From: Chloroflexota bacterium
GTDB taxonomy: Bacteria > Chloroflexota > JAJPGV01
Assembly (NCBI GenBank): GCA_021325635.1
Contig: JAJPGV010000041.1
Span: forward strand, 62,001 to 126,000
Length of the DNA: 64,000 nucleotides
Direction: 5' to 3'
Positions 37,550-45,415 of this stretch are shown piece by piece. Under the pieces are notes generated by a model. The model worked only from the letters and a program-made list of their open reading frames with translations, ran no database searches and was not told the DNA's origin. Each line of letters begins with the position of its first letter. The stretch's first letter is position 1. Position numbers and translations under genes: made by a program.

Positions 37550-38575
37550 CTATTGGAAGAGGCCGGGCTGGTCGGGGCGCATTGGCTTGCCGAGGTGCTC
37601 GTAGGCGAGGGGCGTGGCGACGCGGCCGCGCGGCGTGCGCTTGATGAAGCCGAGCTGGAGCAGGAACGGCTCGTACACGTCCTCAATGGTCTCGGATTCC
37701 TCGCTGATCGAGGCCGCCAGCGTATCCAGGCCGACCGGGCCGCCAGCGAACTTCTCCATGATGGTCAGCAGCAGCTTGCGGTCGACCTCGTCCAGCCCCA
37801 ACGCGTCGATCTCCAGCATGGCCAGGGCAAGCTGCGCGGTGTCGCGATCGATCCGGCCGCGGCCGCGCACCTGCGCGTAGTCCCGCAGACGGCGCAGCAG
37901 GCGGTTGACGACGCGAGGTGTGCCCCGCGAGCGCTGCGCGATCTCCATGGCGCCGCGTTCGTCGATTGGCACGTCCAGGATGGCGGCGGAGCGCACGGCG
38001 ATCTCCTTGAGCGCGTTGTAGTCGTAGAAGTCCAGGCGGTAGGTGACCCCGAAGCGCTCACGCAGGGGCGAGGTCATCGAGGCGTAGCGCGTCGTCGCGC
38101 CAACGACCGTAAACTCGGGCAGCGGAATGCGCACGCTGTGGGCGGCCGGTCCCTTGCTCATCATGACGTCGATGACGCGATCCTCCATGGCCGGGTAGAG
38201 CACCTCTTCGACCACTCGCGGCAGCCGGTGCACTTCGTCGATGAAGAAGATGTCGCCCCTGTTCATCATGGTGAGCATGGCGGCCATGTCGCCGGGCCGC
38301 TCGATGGCCGGTCCGGAGGTGGTCTTGATACGCACGCCCATCTCGTTTGCGAGCACGTTGGCCAGTGTGGTCTTGCCTAGCCCCGGCGGACCATAGAGCA
38401 GGACGTGATCGAGCGCCTCGCCCCGGCCGCGGGCCGCCTCCACGAAGATGGCCAGGTTCTCCTTGACCTTCTCCTGGCCGATGTACTCGCGCAGGGACCG
38501 CGGCCGTAAGCTCAGCTCGACCGCGCCTTCGTCCGGCTGCTGGACCGGAGCGACCAAGCGTTCGGCTTCGTCCAT
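37550..38575 (-). CDS. ruvB: Holliday junction branch migration ATPase
   Basis: AAA+ hexameric motor of the RuvAB complex in recombination repair. Walker A ([17 protein letters not shown]), Walker B ([10 protein letters not shown]), sensor 1 ([18 protein letters not shown]) and the C-terminal winged-helix part ([12 protein letters not shown]) are all present. The 341 residues are normal. It overlaps the ruvA stop by one base and closes the ruvC-ruvA-ruvB operon. Confidence 0.98.
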   Translation of the reverse strand: MDEAERLVAPVQQPDEGAVELSLRPRSLREYIGQEKVKENLAIFVEAARGRGEALDHVLLYGPPGLGKTTLANVLANEMGVRIKTTSGPAIERPGDMAAMLTMMNRGDIFFIDEVHRLPRVVEEVLYPAMEDRVIDVMMSKGPAAHSVRIPLPEFTVVGATTRYASMTSPLRERFGVTYRLDFYDYNALKEIAVRSAAILDVPIDERGAMEIAQRSRGTPRVVNRLLRRLRDYAQVRGRGRIDRDTAQLALAMLEIDALGLDEVDRKLLLTIMEKFAGGPVGLDTLAASISEESETIEDVYEPFLLQLGFIKRTPRGRVATPLAYEHLGKPMRPDQPGLFQ

Positions 38576-39159
38576 CAGGCGGGCGCGCCCTCAGCGAAGT
38601 AACGCAGCGCCCGCCGCAGCCTTTCCTCGAGTGGCAGGTCAACGCCGCGCAGGTAGCTCACAGCAGCGGCGATCTCGCCGGCGCTGTACCCCAGGCCCGC
38701 CAGCGCGTCGGCCAGCTCCGCCTCCGGGCTTCCGGCGGGCCCCAGGGCCACGATGCCAGGCGCGAGCTTGCCCTTCAGCTCGAGCACCAGCCGTTGGGCG
38801 GTCTTGATACCGATGCCCGGCACCCGCTTCAGCAGATCGACGTTGCCGGCCTGGATGGCCTGCCTGAGAGCATCGGCCGGCATGGCGCCGGCCAGCGCGA
38901 GGGCGCTCTTGGGGCCGATGCCGCTGACGTTGAGGAACTGCTCGAACAGCTCCTGCTCCTCTGCCGAACGAAAGCCATAGAGCTGCAAGGCGTCTTCACG
39001 CACGTGCAGATAGGTCGACAGCTGCACCTGGGCGCCTTCAGCGCCCAGGCCGGCCAGTGTTTGGGTCGAGACGCTGGCACGGTAGTGTACGCCGCCCACG
39101 TTCACCACCACGTAGTCTCCACCGCGGCGGACGATCACACCTTCGAGGCCGGCAATCAC
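38575..39159 (-). CDS. ruvA: Holliday junction binding protein
   Basis: Tetrameric subunit that binds the four-way junction. The OB-fold N terminus ([19 protein letters not shown]), two helix-hairpin-helix motifs ([16 protein letters not shown] and [19 protein letters not shown]) and the C-terminal RuvB-binding domain (about 145-194) are in order. The start is GTG at 39159, giving 194 residues. It begins 16 bases after ruvC. Confidence 0.96.
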   Translation of the reverse strand: MIAGLEGVIVRRGGDYVVVNVGGVHYRASVSTQTLAGLGAEGAQVQLSTYLHVREDALQLYGFRSAEEQELFEQFLNVSGIGPKSALALAGAMPADALRQAIQAGNVDLLKRVPGIGIKTAQRLVLELKGKLAPGIVALGPAGSPEAELADALAGLGYSAGEIAAAVSYLRGVDLPLEERLRRALRYFAEGAPA

Positions 39160-39175
39160 GGTCGCTGCTCGAAAC

Positions 39176-39679
39176 TCACAAGCCCAGGGCGGCGCGCAGC
39201 CGGCCCGCTGCCACGTAGGAGTGGGCATGACACAGCGCGATGGCCAGAGCGTCCGCGGCGTCGTCGGGCTTCGGCACGCTGTCGAGGCGCAGCAGCGTTC
39301 GCACCATGTGTTGGACCTGCTGCTTAGTGGCGCCGCCATAGGAGGCGACTGCCTGCTTGACCTGGATGGGCCGGTACACTTCCACGCTCAGTCCGTGCTG
39401 CGCGGCGGCGAGCAGGGCCACACCCCGAGCCTGCGCCACGCTGAAGGCTGAGCGGGTGTTCCGGCCAAAGAACAGCTCCTCCACGGCACAGGCCTCCGGC
39501 CGGTGCTGGCTCATCAGATCCGCGAGCTGGGCATGGATGGCGTGCAGCCGGCGCTCCAGCGGGAGGTTGGCGGCGGTGAGGATGACGCCGAAGATCACGG
39601 CATGGTCGCCGTCAGGGCCGGAGTCGATCAGGCCGTAGCCGGTGGTGGCCGTCCCGGGATCGATTCCTAGGATGCGCAC
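39176..39679 (-). CDS. ruvC: Holliday junction resolvase
   Basis: Endonuclease that cuts the junction. The RNase-H-like catalytic acids are in ILGIDPGTATTGYG (Asp7), AVEELFFG (Glu) and KPDDAADALAIALCH (Asp pair); the DNA loop AVASYGGATKQQVQ is also clear. Length is 167. It leads the ruvCAB set and follows yebC after 101 bases that hold two inverted repeats, the nearest starting one base before the start codon. Confidence 0.97.
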   Translation of the reverse strand: MRILGIDPGTATTGYGLIDSGPDGDHAVIFGVILTAANLPLERRLHAIHAQLADLMSQHRPEACAVEELFFGRNTRSAFSVAQARGVALLAAAQHGLSVEVYRPIQVKQAVASYGGATKQQVQHMVRTLLRLDSVPKPDDAADALAIALCHAHSYVAAGRLRAALGL

Positions 39680-39680
39680 G

Positions 39681-39701
39681 TTGGGCTACATTCTAGCCCA
39701 A
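39681..39701. promoter_or_regulatory. Perfect palindrome immediately upstream of ruvC
   Basis: TTGGGCTA and TAGCCCAA, separated by five bases, lie directly before the ruvC start. This is either an operator or a hairpin that hides the ribosome site. No other ribosome site is seen for ruvC. Confidence 0.5.
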
Positions 39702-39711
39702 GCCTCGGAAC

Positions 39712-39735
39712 AACGATCACGATTTAATGATCGTT
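39712..39735. promoter_or_regulatory. Second inverted repeat upstream of ruvC
   Basis: AACGATCA and TGATCGTT with an eight-base A/T-rich centre. It differs from the closer palindrome, so if both are operators they bind different proteins. It may instead end the yebC transcript. Confidence 0.4.
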
Positions 39736-39747
39736 ACTGTCGCCGTC

Positions 39748-39774
39748 AGTCGCTGGGCGCAAGTCGCTGGGCGC
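39748..39774 (+). repeat. Tandem 13-base direct repeat after yebC
   Basis: AGTCGCTGGGCGC occurs twice (39748-39760 and 39762-39774) with one base between, ending six bases before the yebC stop codon. Probably a replication-slippage product. Confidence 0.6.
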
Positions 39775-39780
39775 GAGGCG

Positions 39781-40533
39781 CTAGCCGGCGATGCTGGCCA
39801 TGATCTCGTCGGAGATCTCGGCGTTGGCGAAGACTCGCTGGACGTCGTCGAGCTCCTCCAGGCGATCGATCAGCCGGGCCACCGCTACGGCCGACTTCTC
39901 CTCCAGGTCCACGCTCGTTTTGGGGACCATCACCAGCTCGGCCGAGCTGATCTTGAGCTTTTGACCGTCGAGAGCTCGACGCACCGCGTCGAGCTCGGCC
40001 TTGTCGGTGTAGACCTCGAGCACGCCGTCGGATTCCTGGATGTCGTCGGCGCCGGCGTCGATGGCCGCCATCTCCGCTTCCTCGGCGCTGCTGCCTTCCA
40101 GCTCCAGCGTGATGAGGCCCTTTTGCTCGAACATCCAGCCCACAGAGCCGCCTTCACCGAGATTGCCGCCACCGCGTGTGAAGACGTTGCGCACGTCCGC
40201 TGCGGCTCGGTTGCGGTTGTCTGTGAGGACCTGGACCATCATGGCTACGCCGCCCGGGCCATAACCCTCATACATCAGCTCTTCGAGGCTGCCGCCTTCC
40301 TTGTCCGCGCCGGTGCCGCGGTTGATCGCGCGCTGGATGTTGTCCTGTGGCATGTTGACTTCGCGCGCTTTCTGCATCGCCAGCCGCAGGCGGAAGTTGG
40401 CGTCGGGGTCCCCGCCGCCCTCACGCGCGGCGACCGTGATCTCGCGGCCGACTTTGGTGAAAAGCTGCCCTCGGCGGGTATCGTTAACGCCTTTTTGGCG
40501 CTTGATCTGCGCCCACTTCGAATGTCCCGACAT
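39781..40533 (-). CDS. YebC/PmpR-family protein
   Basis: A 250-residue cytoplasmic protein of the YebC/TACO1 family. The N terminus MSGHSKWAQIKRQKGVNDTR is diagnostic, followed by the conserved GGGNLGEGGSVGWMFEQKG. Family members have been described as transcriptional regulators and more recently as ribosome-associated factors helping translation of difficult sequences. It lies upstream of ruvCAB, a widespread arrangement, and 69 bases after xseB. Confidence 0.96.
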   Translation of the reverse strand: MSGHSKWAQIKRQKGVNDTRRGQLFTKVGREITVAAREGGGDPDANFRLRLAMQKAREVNMPQDNIQRAINRGTGADKEGGSLEELMYEGYGPGGVAMMVQVLTDNRNRAAADVRNVFTRGGGNLGEGGSVGWMFEQKGLITLELEGSSAEEAEMAAIDAGADDIQESDGVLEVYTDKAELDAVRRALDGQKLKISSAELVMVPKTSVDLEEKSAVAVARLIDRLEELDDVQRVFANAEISDEIMASIAG

Positions 40534-40602
40534 ACCTCTGTCCTCGAGGCGGATTCTAGCACCGAGGGTGCCGTGATGAGCGTGGCAGCCGGCTTGGCAG
40601 CG

Positions 40603-40944
40603 CTAGTCGAACAGCTCCCGTTGCTCTCGCAGCGGGTCACTGTCCGGCTCGTTGGGAGGAGCTGGTGATGGGCTCTCCGGAGGCGTGACATCCTTCTCAG
40701 AGACGACCGGTTTGGTGGCGTAGCCGCCATTGGCGCGGCTCAGGAGCTGCGTCACCTTCAATTCCACGCCGTCGAGCTTTTCCAGGCAGTAGCGAGCCAG
40801 GAACGAGCCTCGCTCGTAGAGGCGCAAGGTCTCATCCAACGACAGCTGACCCTGCTGCAGGGCGGCGGCGGTTTGTTCCAGCTCGGCGTAGGCTTGCTCA
40901 AAGGTCAGAGCGGGCTCGGCTGGCCCGCTCACCGACTCAGCCAC
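40603..40944 (-). CDS. xseB: Exodeoxyribonuclease VII small subunit
   Basis: Small helical subunit that assembles with XseA for single-stranded DNA degradation. The core LTFEQAYAELEQTAAALQQ, then GQLSLDETLRLYERGSFLARYCLEKLD is the full family signature. At 113 residues it is longer than the usual 60-80 because of a charged Pro/Glu-rich C-terminal tail. The GTG start overlaps xseA by eight bases. Confidence 0.93.
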   Translation of the reverse strand: MAESVSGPAEPALTFEQAYAELEQTAAALQQGQLSLDETLRLYERGSFLARYCLEKLDGVELKVTQLLSRANGGYATKPVVSEKDVTPPESPSPAPPNEPDSDPLREQRELFD

Positions 40945-42220
40945 GGTCCGCGCCGGCGGGCTGGGCCGCGAAAGGCGACGTCGCGGCCGGCAGGGCTTGG
41001 ACGGTGCCGGCAGTTTCCGAACGCCCGTCCTGCTGTCGGGTGGTTTCGACGCTGATGCGGCCGTCCGCCACCTGGATCTCCAGCGGGTCCCCAGGTTGCG
41101 CCTGGCTGGTGCTGCTCACCACATGGCCGCGGGGGTCGTAGGTGATGGAGTAGCCGCGCTCCAGCGTGGCGTAGGGGTTCATGAGCGCAAGCCGCTGTTC
41201 GACACCGTTCACCCGCTCCCGCCGCAGGGCCAGTCCATGCCGCAGGCAGGTTTCGAGGTTGTCGTGCAGTGCAGTGACGCGCTTGCGGTCGTGCTCCAGA
41301 CGGGCGCGCGGGGAGTTGTTCTCGACAGCTGCCTGAAGCGTGCCGACACGCTGCCGAAGGTGGCTGATGCGTGTCGGCAGGAGGGCATCGAGCTGCTCCT
41401 GGTATCGCTTCAGCTTGGCGACCTCGCCCTGCAGGTCGGGAACGGCCAGCTCGGCCGCGATCGACGGCGTTGGCGCCCGGACGTCGGCCACCAGGTCGGC
41501 AATCGTCACGTCGGTCTCGTGTCCAACGGCGGAAACGACGGGTGCACGAGAGGCGAAGATGGCCCGCGCCACCCGCTCGTCGTTGAACGGCCACAGCTCT
41601 TCCAGCGAGCCGCCTCCGCGGGCCACGATGATCAGCTCCACCAGGCGCGACTCGTTCAGCGCGCGCAGCGCCGCCACAACGCTCGGAGCGGCCTGCTCGC
41701 CACTCACGAAAGCCGGAGCCAGCACGAGCTGGCAGGCGGGGTACTTGCGGCGAATGACGTTGACGATGTCGTGCAGCACGGCCCCCGTTGGCGACGTGAC
41801 GACGCCGATCCTCCGAGGCCAGCGCGGCAGGCGCCGTTTGCGCTGCTGATCGAACAGGCCTTCGCACGTCAGCCGGGCCTTCAGCTGCTCGAACTGCAGG
41901 TGCAGCTTGCCGACGCCTTCCGGCTGGATGAGGTCTGCCACGAGCTGGAACAGGCCGCGCGACTCGTACACGGCCACCCGGCCATGAACGACCGCGGCCA
42001 TGCCATTGCTCGGAGCCACGGCTTGCAGCTCCATGGCTTGGCGGAACAGGACGCAGTTGATCTGGCCCTCACGGTCTTTGAGGGTGAAGTAATGGTGCCC
42101 CTGTGGGGACCGAGTGACGTTTGAGATCTGCCCCTGGACCCACACGTCCTGGAGCATCGGATTGGACTCGAACAGCTCGCGCAGATAGCGAACGAGCTGC
42201 TCGACCTTCAGGATGCGCAT
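40937..42220 (-). CDS. xseA: Exodeoxyribonuclease VII large subunit
   Basis: Catalytic and DNA-binding subunit, 427 residues. The N-terminal OB-fold (VQGQISNVTRSPQGHHYFTLKDRE) precedes the nuclease core (PRRIGVVTSPTGAVLHDIVNVIRRKYP, IVARGGGSLEELWPFND, VVSAVGHETDVTIADLVADVRAPTPS). A coiled-coil region (about 255-330) and C-terminal strand follow. It sits 69 bases downstream of the accB-like gene, where accC is often found in other bacteria. Confidence 0.95.
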   Translation of the reverse strand: MRILKVEQLVRYLRELFESNPMLQDVWVQGQISNVTRSPQGHHYFTLKDREGQINCVLFRQAMELQAVAPSNGMAAVVHGRVAVYESRGLFQLVADLIQPEGVGKLHLQFEQLKARLTCEGLFDQQRKRRLPRWPRRIGVVTSPTGAVLHDIVNVIRRKYPACQLVLAPAFVSGEQAAPSVVAALRALNESRLVELIIVARGGGSLEELWPFNDERVARAIFASRAPVVSAVGHETDVTIADLVADVRAPTPSIAAELAVPDLQGEVAKLKRYQEQLDALLPTRISHLRQRVGTLQAAVENNSPRARLEHDRKRVTALHDNLETCLRHGLALRRERVNGVEQRLALMNPYATLERGYSITYDPRGHVVSSTSQAQPGDPLEIQVADGRISVETTRQQDGRSETAGTVQALPAATSPFAAQPAGADRG

Positions 42221-42289
42221 GTCAGGCGAGCGCCGCGTGCCGCGTGCCGAGGCGTGGGTGGCTCGATAGCGGGTAGGCGACGGATGGGC

Positions 42290-42745
42290 TCATGGCTCCT
42301 CGGGGATCATGGTCAGCAGCGCCTGGCCGTACTCGACCGGCTGCCCGCTGCGAACCGCGATCTCGATCACCTCGCCGGAAAGCGGAGCTTCGACTTCGTT
42401 CATGATGTCCATCGCTTCGATGAAGCCCAGGACGTGGCCCTTGGTCACCTGCTGGTGCAGGGTCACGACCGGAGTGCCGCGCTTGTCGCGCGCCGCGTAG
42501 AACACACCGACGAGGTGCGCTTTCACCGGCACACCGGCGGCCGGAGCGTTTTCCTCTTCCACCTGCTCCTGCGCATCGACGTTCGGCTCGACCTGGGCCG
42601 CGCCCTTTCGCAGCACGAGCTTGCGGCCCGCCCGCTCGACGCTGAGATCGGTGAGGTCGCTGTGATGGAACAGCTCGATCAGGGCTATCACGTCCTCACC
42701 GAGGACGGATCGCGCGGCTCCGGTGGATGGATCAGTCTCGGCCAT
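42290..42745 (-). CDS. AccB-like protein lacking the biotinylated lysine
   Basis: Homologue of the biotin carboxyl carrier protein of acetyl-CoA carboxylase, 151 residues: an N-terminal helix (DVIALIELFHHSDLTDLSVE), a Pro/Ala/Glu linker, and a C-terminal biotinyl domain. The attachment motif reads EAMDIMNEVEAP instead of EAMKMMNE; codon GAC (42407-42409) replaces the lysine codon, needing two base changes from AAG. The rest of the barrel (HVLGFI, LSGEVIEIAVRSGQPVEYGQALLTMI) is well conserved. As written it cannot carry biotin in the usual way. Order pepP-efp-accB is typical, but accC is absent. Confidence 0.85.
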   Translation of the reverse strand: MAETDPSTGAARSVLGEDVIALIELFHHSDLTDLSVERAGRKLVLRKGAAQVEPNVDAQEQVEEENAPAAGVPVKAHLVGVFYAARDKRGTPVVTLHQQVTKGHVLGFIEAMDIMNEVEAPLSGEVIEIAVRSGQPVEYGQALLTMIPEEP

Positions 42746-42765
42746 GGCTCGAGCTCACAGGCGGC

Positions 42766-43323
42766 CTAGGCGCGCTCGATGTACTGCCCGGTGCGGGTAT
42801 CGATGCGAATGCGCTCACCCTGGTTGACGAACAGCGGCACGGCCACGGTGGCTCCGGTGGACACCTTGGCAGGCTTGTTGCCCCCGGTGGCGGTGTCGCC
42901 CTTGAAGCCCGGGTCGGTTTCGATGACTTCGAGCTCCACCGTGATCGGCAGCTCGACGTCGATCGGCTCGTCGCCGTAGGTCATCAGCTCCATGGTCATG
43001 TTTTCGGTCATCCACTTGACGTTGTCGCCCAGGATGTCCTTGCCGAGGGTGAGCTGATCGAACGTTTCCGTATCCATGAAGTGGTACTGGCCATCGTCCT
43101 CGTACAGGAACTGCACGGAATGGTGGTCCAGCCGGATGCGGGGGAAGCGCTCGCCCGCCTGCACGGTGCGCTCGACGTTTGACCCGGTGCGAACGTTGCG
43201 CAGCTTCATGCGCACCTGGGCGCTGCCTCGTCCGAGCTTCAGATGGGTGTACTCGAGCACCTGCCAGAGCTCGTTGTCCAGCTCGATGACGAAGCCTCGT
43301 TTGAGCTCGCCAGTGCTAATCAA
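42766..43323 (-). CDS. efp: Elongation factor P
   Basis: Binds between the P and E sites and helps ribosomes through polyproline. The 185 residues form three beta domains. The loop tip reads KLGRGSAQ, with Arg32 where enterobacterial EF-P has the modified Lys34; the layout resembles the Thermus type. No earP, epmA/B or other modification gene is nearby. The start is TTG with GGAGG six bases upstream. Many proteins in this window have Pro-rich linkers, its likely clients. Confidence 0.96.
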   Translation of the reverse strand: MISTGELKRGFVIELDNELWQVLEYTHLKLGRGSAQVRMKLRNVRTGSNVERTVQAGERFPRIRLDHHSVQFLYEDDGQYHFMDTETFDQLTLGKDILGDNVKWMTENMTMELMTYGDEPIDVELPITVELEVIETDPGFKGDTATGGNKPAKVSTGATVAVPLFVNQGERIRIDTRTGQYIERA

Positions 43324-43388
43324 GTTCGTCCTCCAGATCGATAGATGCGAGATGGGAGATTACGAGCGAGCGGCTGAGGCTCACGCGC

Positions 43389-44477
43389 TCAAATCCGCGG
43401 GTCCTTGGTGGCCTTGTTGACTACCTCGAGTCCATTTTGACGTACGAAGCAGATGTCCTCGATACGCACGCCACCCCATTCCGGCAGGTACACACCCGGC
43501 TCGACCGTGACGGTCATGGACGGCTCGAGCGTCAGGGTGCCGCTTGGTCCCATGGTGGGCGCCTCATGCACTTCCAGGCCGACCCCGTGCCCCAAACCAT
43601 GGCCGAACTGCTCGCCGTAGCCGGCGCTGGCAATGACCTGGCGCGCGTACTCGTCGCCCCGCCGGGCTTCGATGCCCGGCACGATCCGCTGCTCCGCCGT
43701 CGTCTGCGCGTCGAGCACCAGCGCATAGATCTCCTCGAAGCGGCCATCGGGCGGCCCGATGCAGACGGTGCGCGTGATGTCCGAACAGTAGCCCTGGTAC
43801 TTGGCGCCGAAGTCGCACACGATGGGCTCGCCGGAGCGGATCTCGCGCTCTGAGATGCCATGATGGGGCTTGGCGGCGTTGGGACCGGACGCGATGATGG
43901 TGGGGAACGACAGGGCTTCCGCGCCCTCCTCACGAATGAGCTGCTCCAGCCGCCAGGCGACCTGTCGCTCAGTTAGACCGGGCTTGATCGACTCTCGCAG
44001 CTTCGCCCAGGCGTCATCGACGACGCGCACGGCCTCGGCGATGATGGCCAGCTCCTGCTCGTCCTTGACGGCGCGCAGGCGCTCGACGAGCTGCTCTGTC
44101 GGGACAAGGTCGACGCTCGGCCCGGCCGCCTGCAGCCCTTCGAGCCAGGCGGCCTGACCAGCGACCGTCATGTGCTCGGCTTCAAAGCCGATGCGGCTGC
44201 CGCCGGCTCGCTCCAGGATCGCCCTCAGTCCCTGCTTGGGGAAGCCGCGCTCGATGCGAACGAACTCGTAGTCGGGCGCCTGCTCCGGGCCCTGCGTCAT
44301 GTAACGGAAATCGCTGAGCAGCAGCGCTGCCCGTGACGAGATGAGCAGGTAGCCGGCCGAACCGGTGAAGCCGCTCAGGTAACGGCGATTTTCCGGCTGA
44401 CTGACCAGCAGCGCATCGAGCTGCTGCTTATCGAGCTCGTCACGAACCCGCCGAATACGCGCGGGGATGTCGAACAT
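43389..44477 (-). CDS. Xaa-Pro aminopeptidase (M24 family)
   Basis: Metallopeptidase removing N-terminal residues before proline. An N-terminal creatinase-like domain (about 1-130) is followed by the pita-bread fold: the metal ligands are in CDFGAKYQGYCSDITRT (two Asp), FGHGLGHGVGLEVHE (His) and VEPGVYLPEWGGVRIED (two Glu). The 362-residue length is of the short PepQ/YqhT-like group. It leads the pepP-efp-accB-like run; efp begins 65 bases downstream. Confidence 0.93.
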   Translation of the reverse strand: MFDIPARIRRVRDELDKQQLDALLVSQPENRRYLSGFTGSAGYLLISSRAALLLSDFRYMTQGPEQAPDYEFVRIERGFPKQGLRAILERAGGSRIGFEAEHMTVAGQAAWLEGLQAAGPSVDLVPTEQLVERLRAVKDEQELAIIAEAVRVVDDAWAKLRESIKPGLTERQVAWRLEQLIREEGAEALSFPTIIASGPNAAKPHHGISEREIRSGEPIVCDFGAKYQGYCSDITRTVCIGPPDGRFEEIYALVLDAQTTAEQRIVPGIEARRGDEYARQVIASAGYGEQFGHGLGHGVGLEVHEAPTMGPSGTLTLEPSMTVTVEPGVYLPEWGGVRIEDICFVRQNGLEVVNKATKDPRI

Positions 44478-44486
44478 GCGGTCGAA

Positions 44487-45224
44487 TTATAGAGAGGCAG
44501 GTCCGAACGAACCGCTGCCGGCTGCCTCGATCAAGGCCTGGAAGAGCGCCCTGGCCCAGTCTCGATGGAGCAGCTCTTCCGGGTGTGACTGCACGGCCAG
44601 GATCAGCCCATCCGGTGATTCCAGCCCCTCGACGATGCCATCCGGGCTGCGGGCGCTGACCTGCAGCCCCGGTGCGACCTCTTTGACCCCCTGGTGGTGA
44701 AAGCTGTTGACCTTCAGCTGCCGTTCGCCGGTTATGTGCGCCAGACGGCTGCGCGGCTCGATCTCAATCCGATGCAGCTCGTGCTGCCGGCCGAGCTCCG
44801 GCTCGGTGTGATGGTCGAAGCTCGGGCCCAGGTCCGAGACCAGATCCTGATACAGGCTGCCGCCGAGCGCCACGTTGATGAACTGCTGGCCCCGGCAGAT
44901 ACCCAGGACCGGTTTCCGCAGATCGATGGCCGCCCGAAGGGCTGCCTGCTCAGAGGCGTCGCGAGGCCGGTCCACGTCGCCCATTTTGGGACCGGGGGGC
45001 TCATGGTAGAGGGCCGCATCGACGTCGGCGCCGCCCGGGAGCAGCAGCGCGTCGAGCCGCTCAACCAGGCGAGCCAGCTCGTCTGGTTGAGCGGGCGGAA
45101 TGAGGATGACGGCGCCTCCGGCCTGCTGAAGGGCGGTCACGTAGGCCTGGTTTACGCCGTACGCCGGCTCGCTCGGACCGCGCAGCGTTCCGCAGGTCAC
45201 GCCTATGGCTGGACGAGCGGGCAT
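44487..45224 (-). CDS. Class I glutamine amidotransferase-like hydrolase (peptidase C26)
   Basis: Resembles gamma-glutamyl-gamma-aminobutyrate hydrolase (PuuD) and related enzymes that cut gamma-glutamyl amides. The triad is Cys110 (GICRGQQFINV), with His and Glu in AVQSHPEELL; LLLPGGADVDAALY and the HHQGVKEVAPGL phrase fit the PuuD-like group. 245 residues. It lies nine bases upstream of the aminopeptidase gene, suggesting a peptide or gamma-glutamyl salvage unit; the substrate is inferred. Confidence 0.88.
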   Translation of the reverse strand: MPARPAIGVTCGTLRGPSEPAYGVNQAYVTALQQAGGAVILIPPAQPDELARLVERLDALLLPGGADVDAALYHEPPGPKMGDVDRPRDASEQAALRAAIDLRKPVLGICRGQQFINVALGGSLYQDLVSDLGPSFDHHTEPELGRQHELHRIEIEPRSRLAHITGERQLKVNSFHHQGVKEVAPGLQVSARSPDGIVEGLESPDGLILAVQSHPEELLHRDWARALFQALIEAAGSGSFGPASL

Positions 45225-45319
45225 GGTCCTTAGCCTATCGCTTCGTTGGGAGCTGACGCCATGCTTTCAAAGTCGATCCGGCGCCATGGGCCCATTCTCG
45301 CCCGAAGGCTTGGTGGCAT

Positions 45320-45346
45320 GAGCGCAGCCGGTTGCCGGCTGCGCTC
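45320..45346. terminator. Perfect 12-base hairpin after the opuC operon
   Basis: GAGCGCAGCCGG and its complement with a TTG loop, 70 bases past the last stop of the transporter operon, in the 190-base gap before the amidotransferase gene. No T-tract on either side. Probable transcription end or mRNA 3' stabiliser. Confidence 0.55.
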
Positions 45347-45415
45347 GGCTCACACGACGGTCGTGCAGCAACGCAATGGCGCCGGCGTGACCCTCTTAGC
45401 GCAAGGTTTGGCGAG

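Noticed and set aside
42407-42409. A frameshift or single sequencing error as the cause of the missing biotin lysine
   Set aside because: The reading frame continues perfectly on both sides, and Lys to Asp (AAG to GAC) needs two substitutions.
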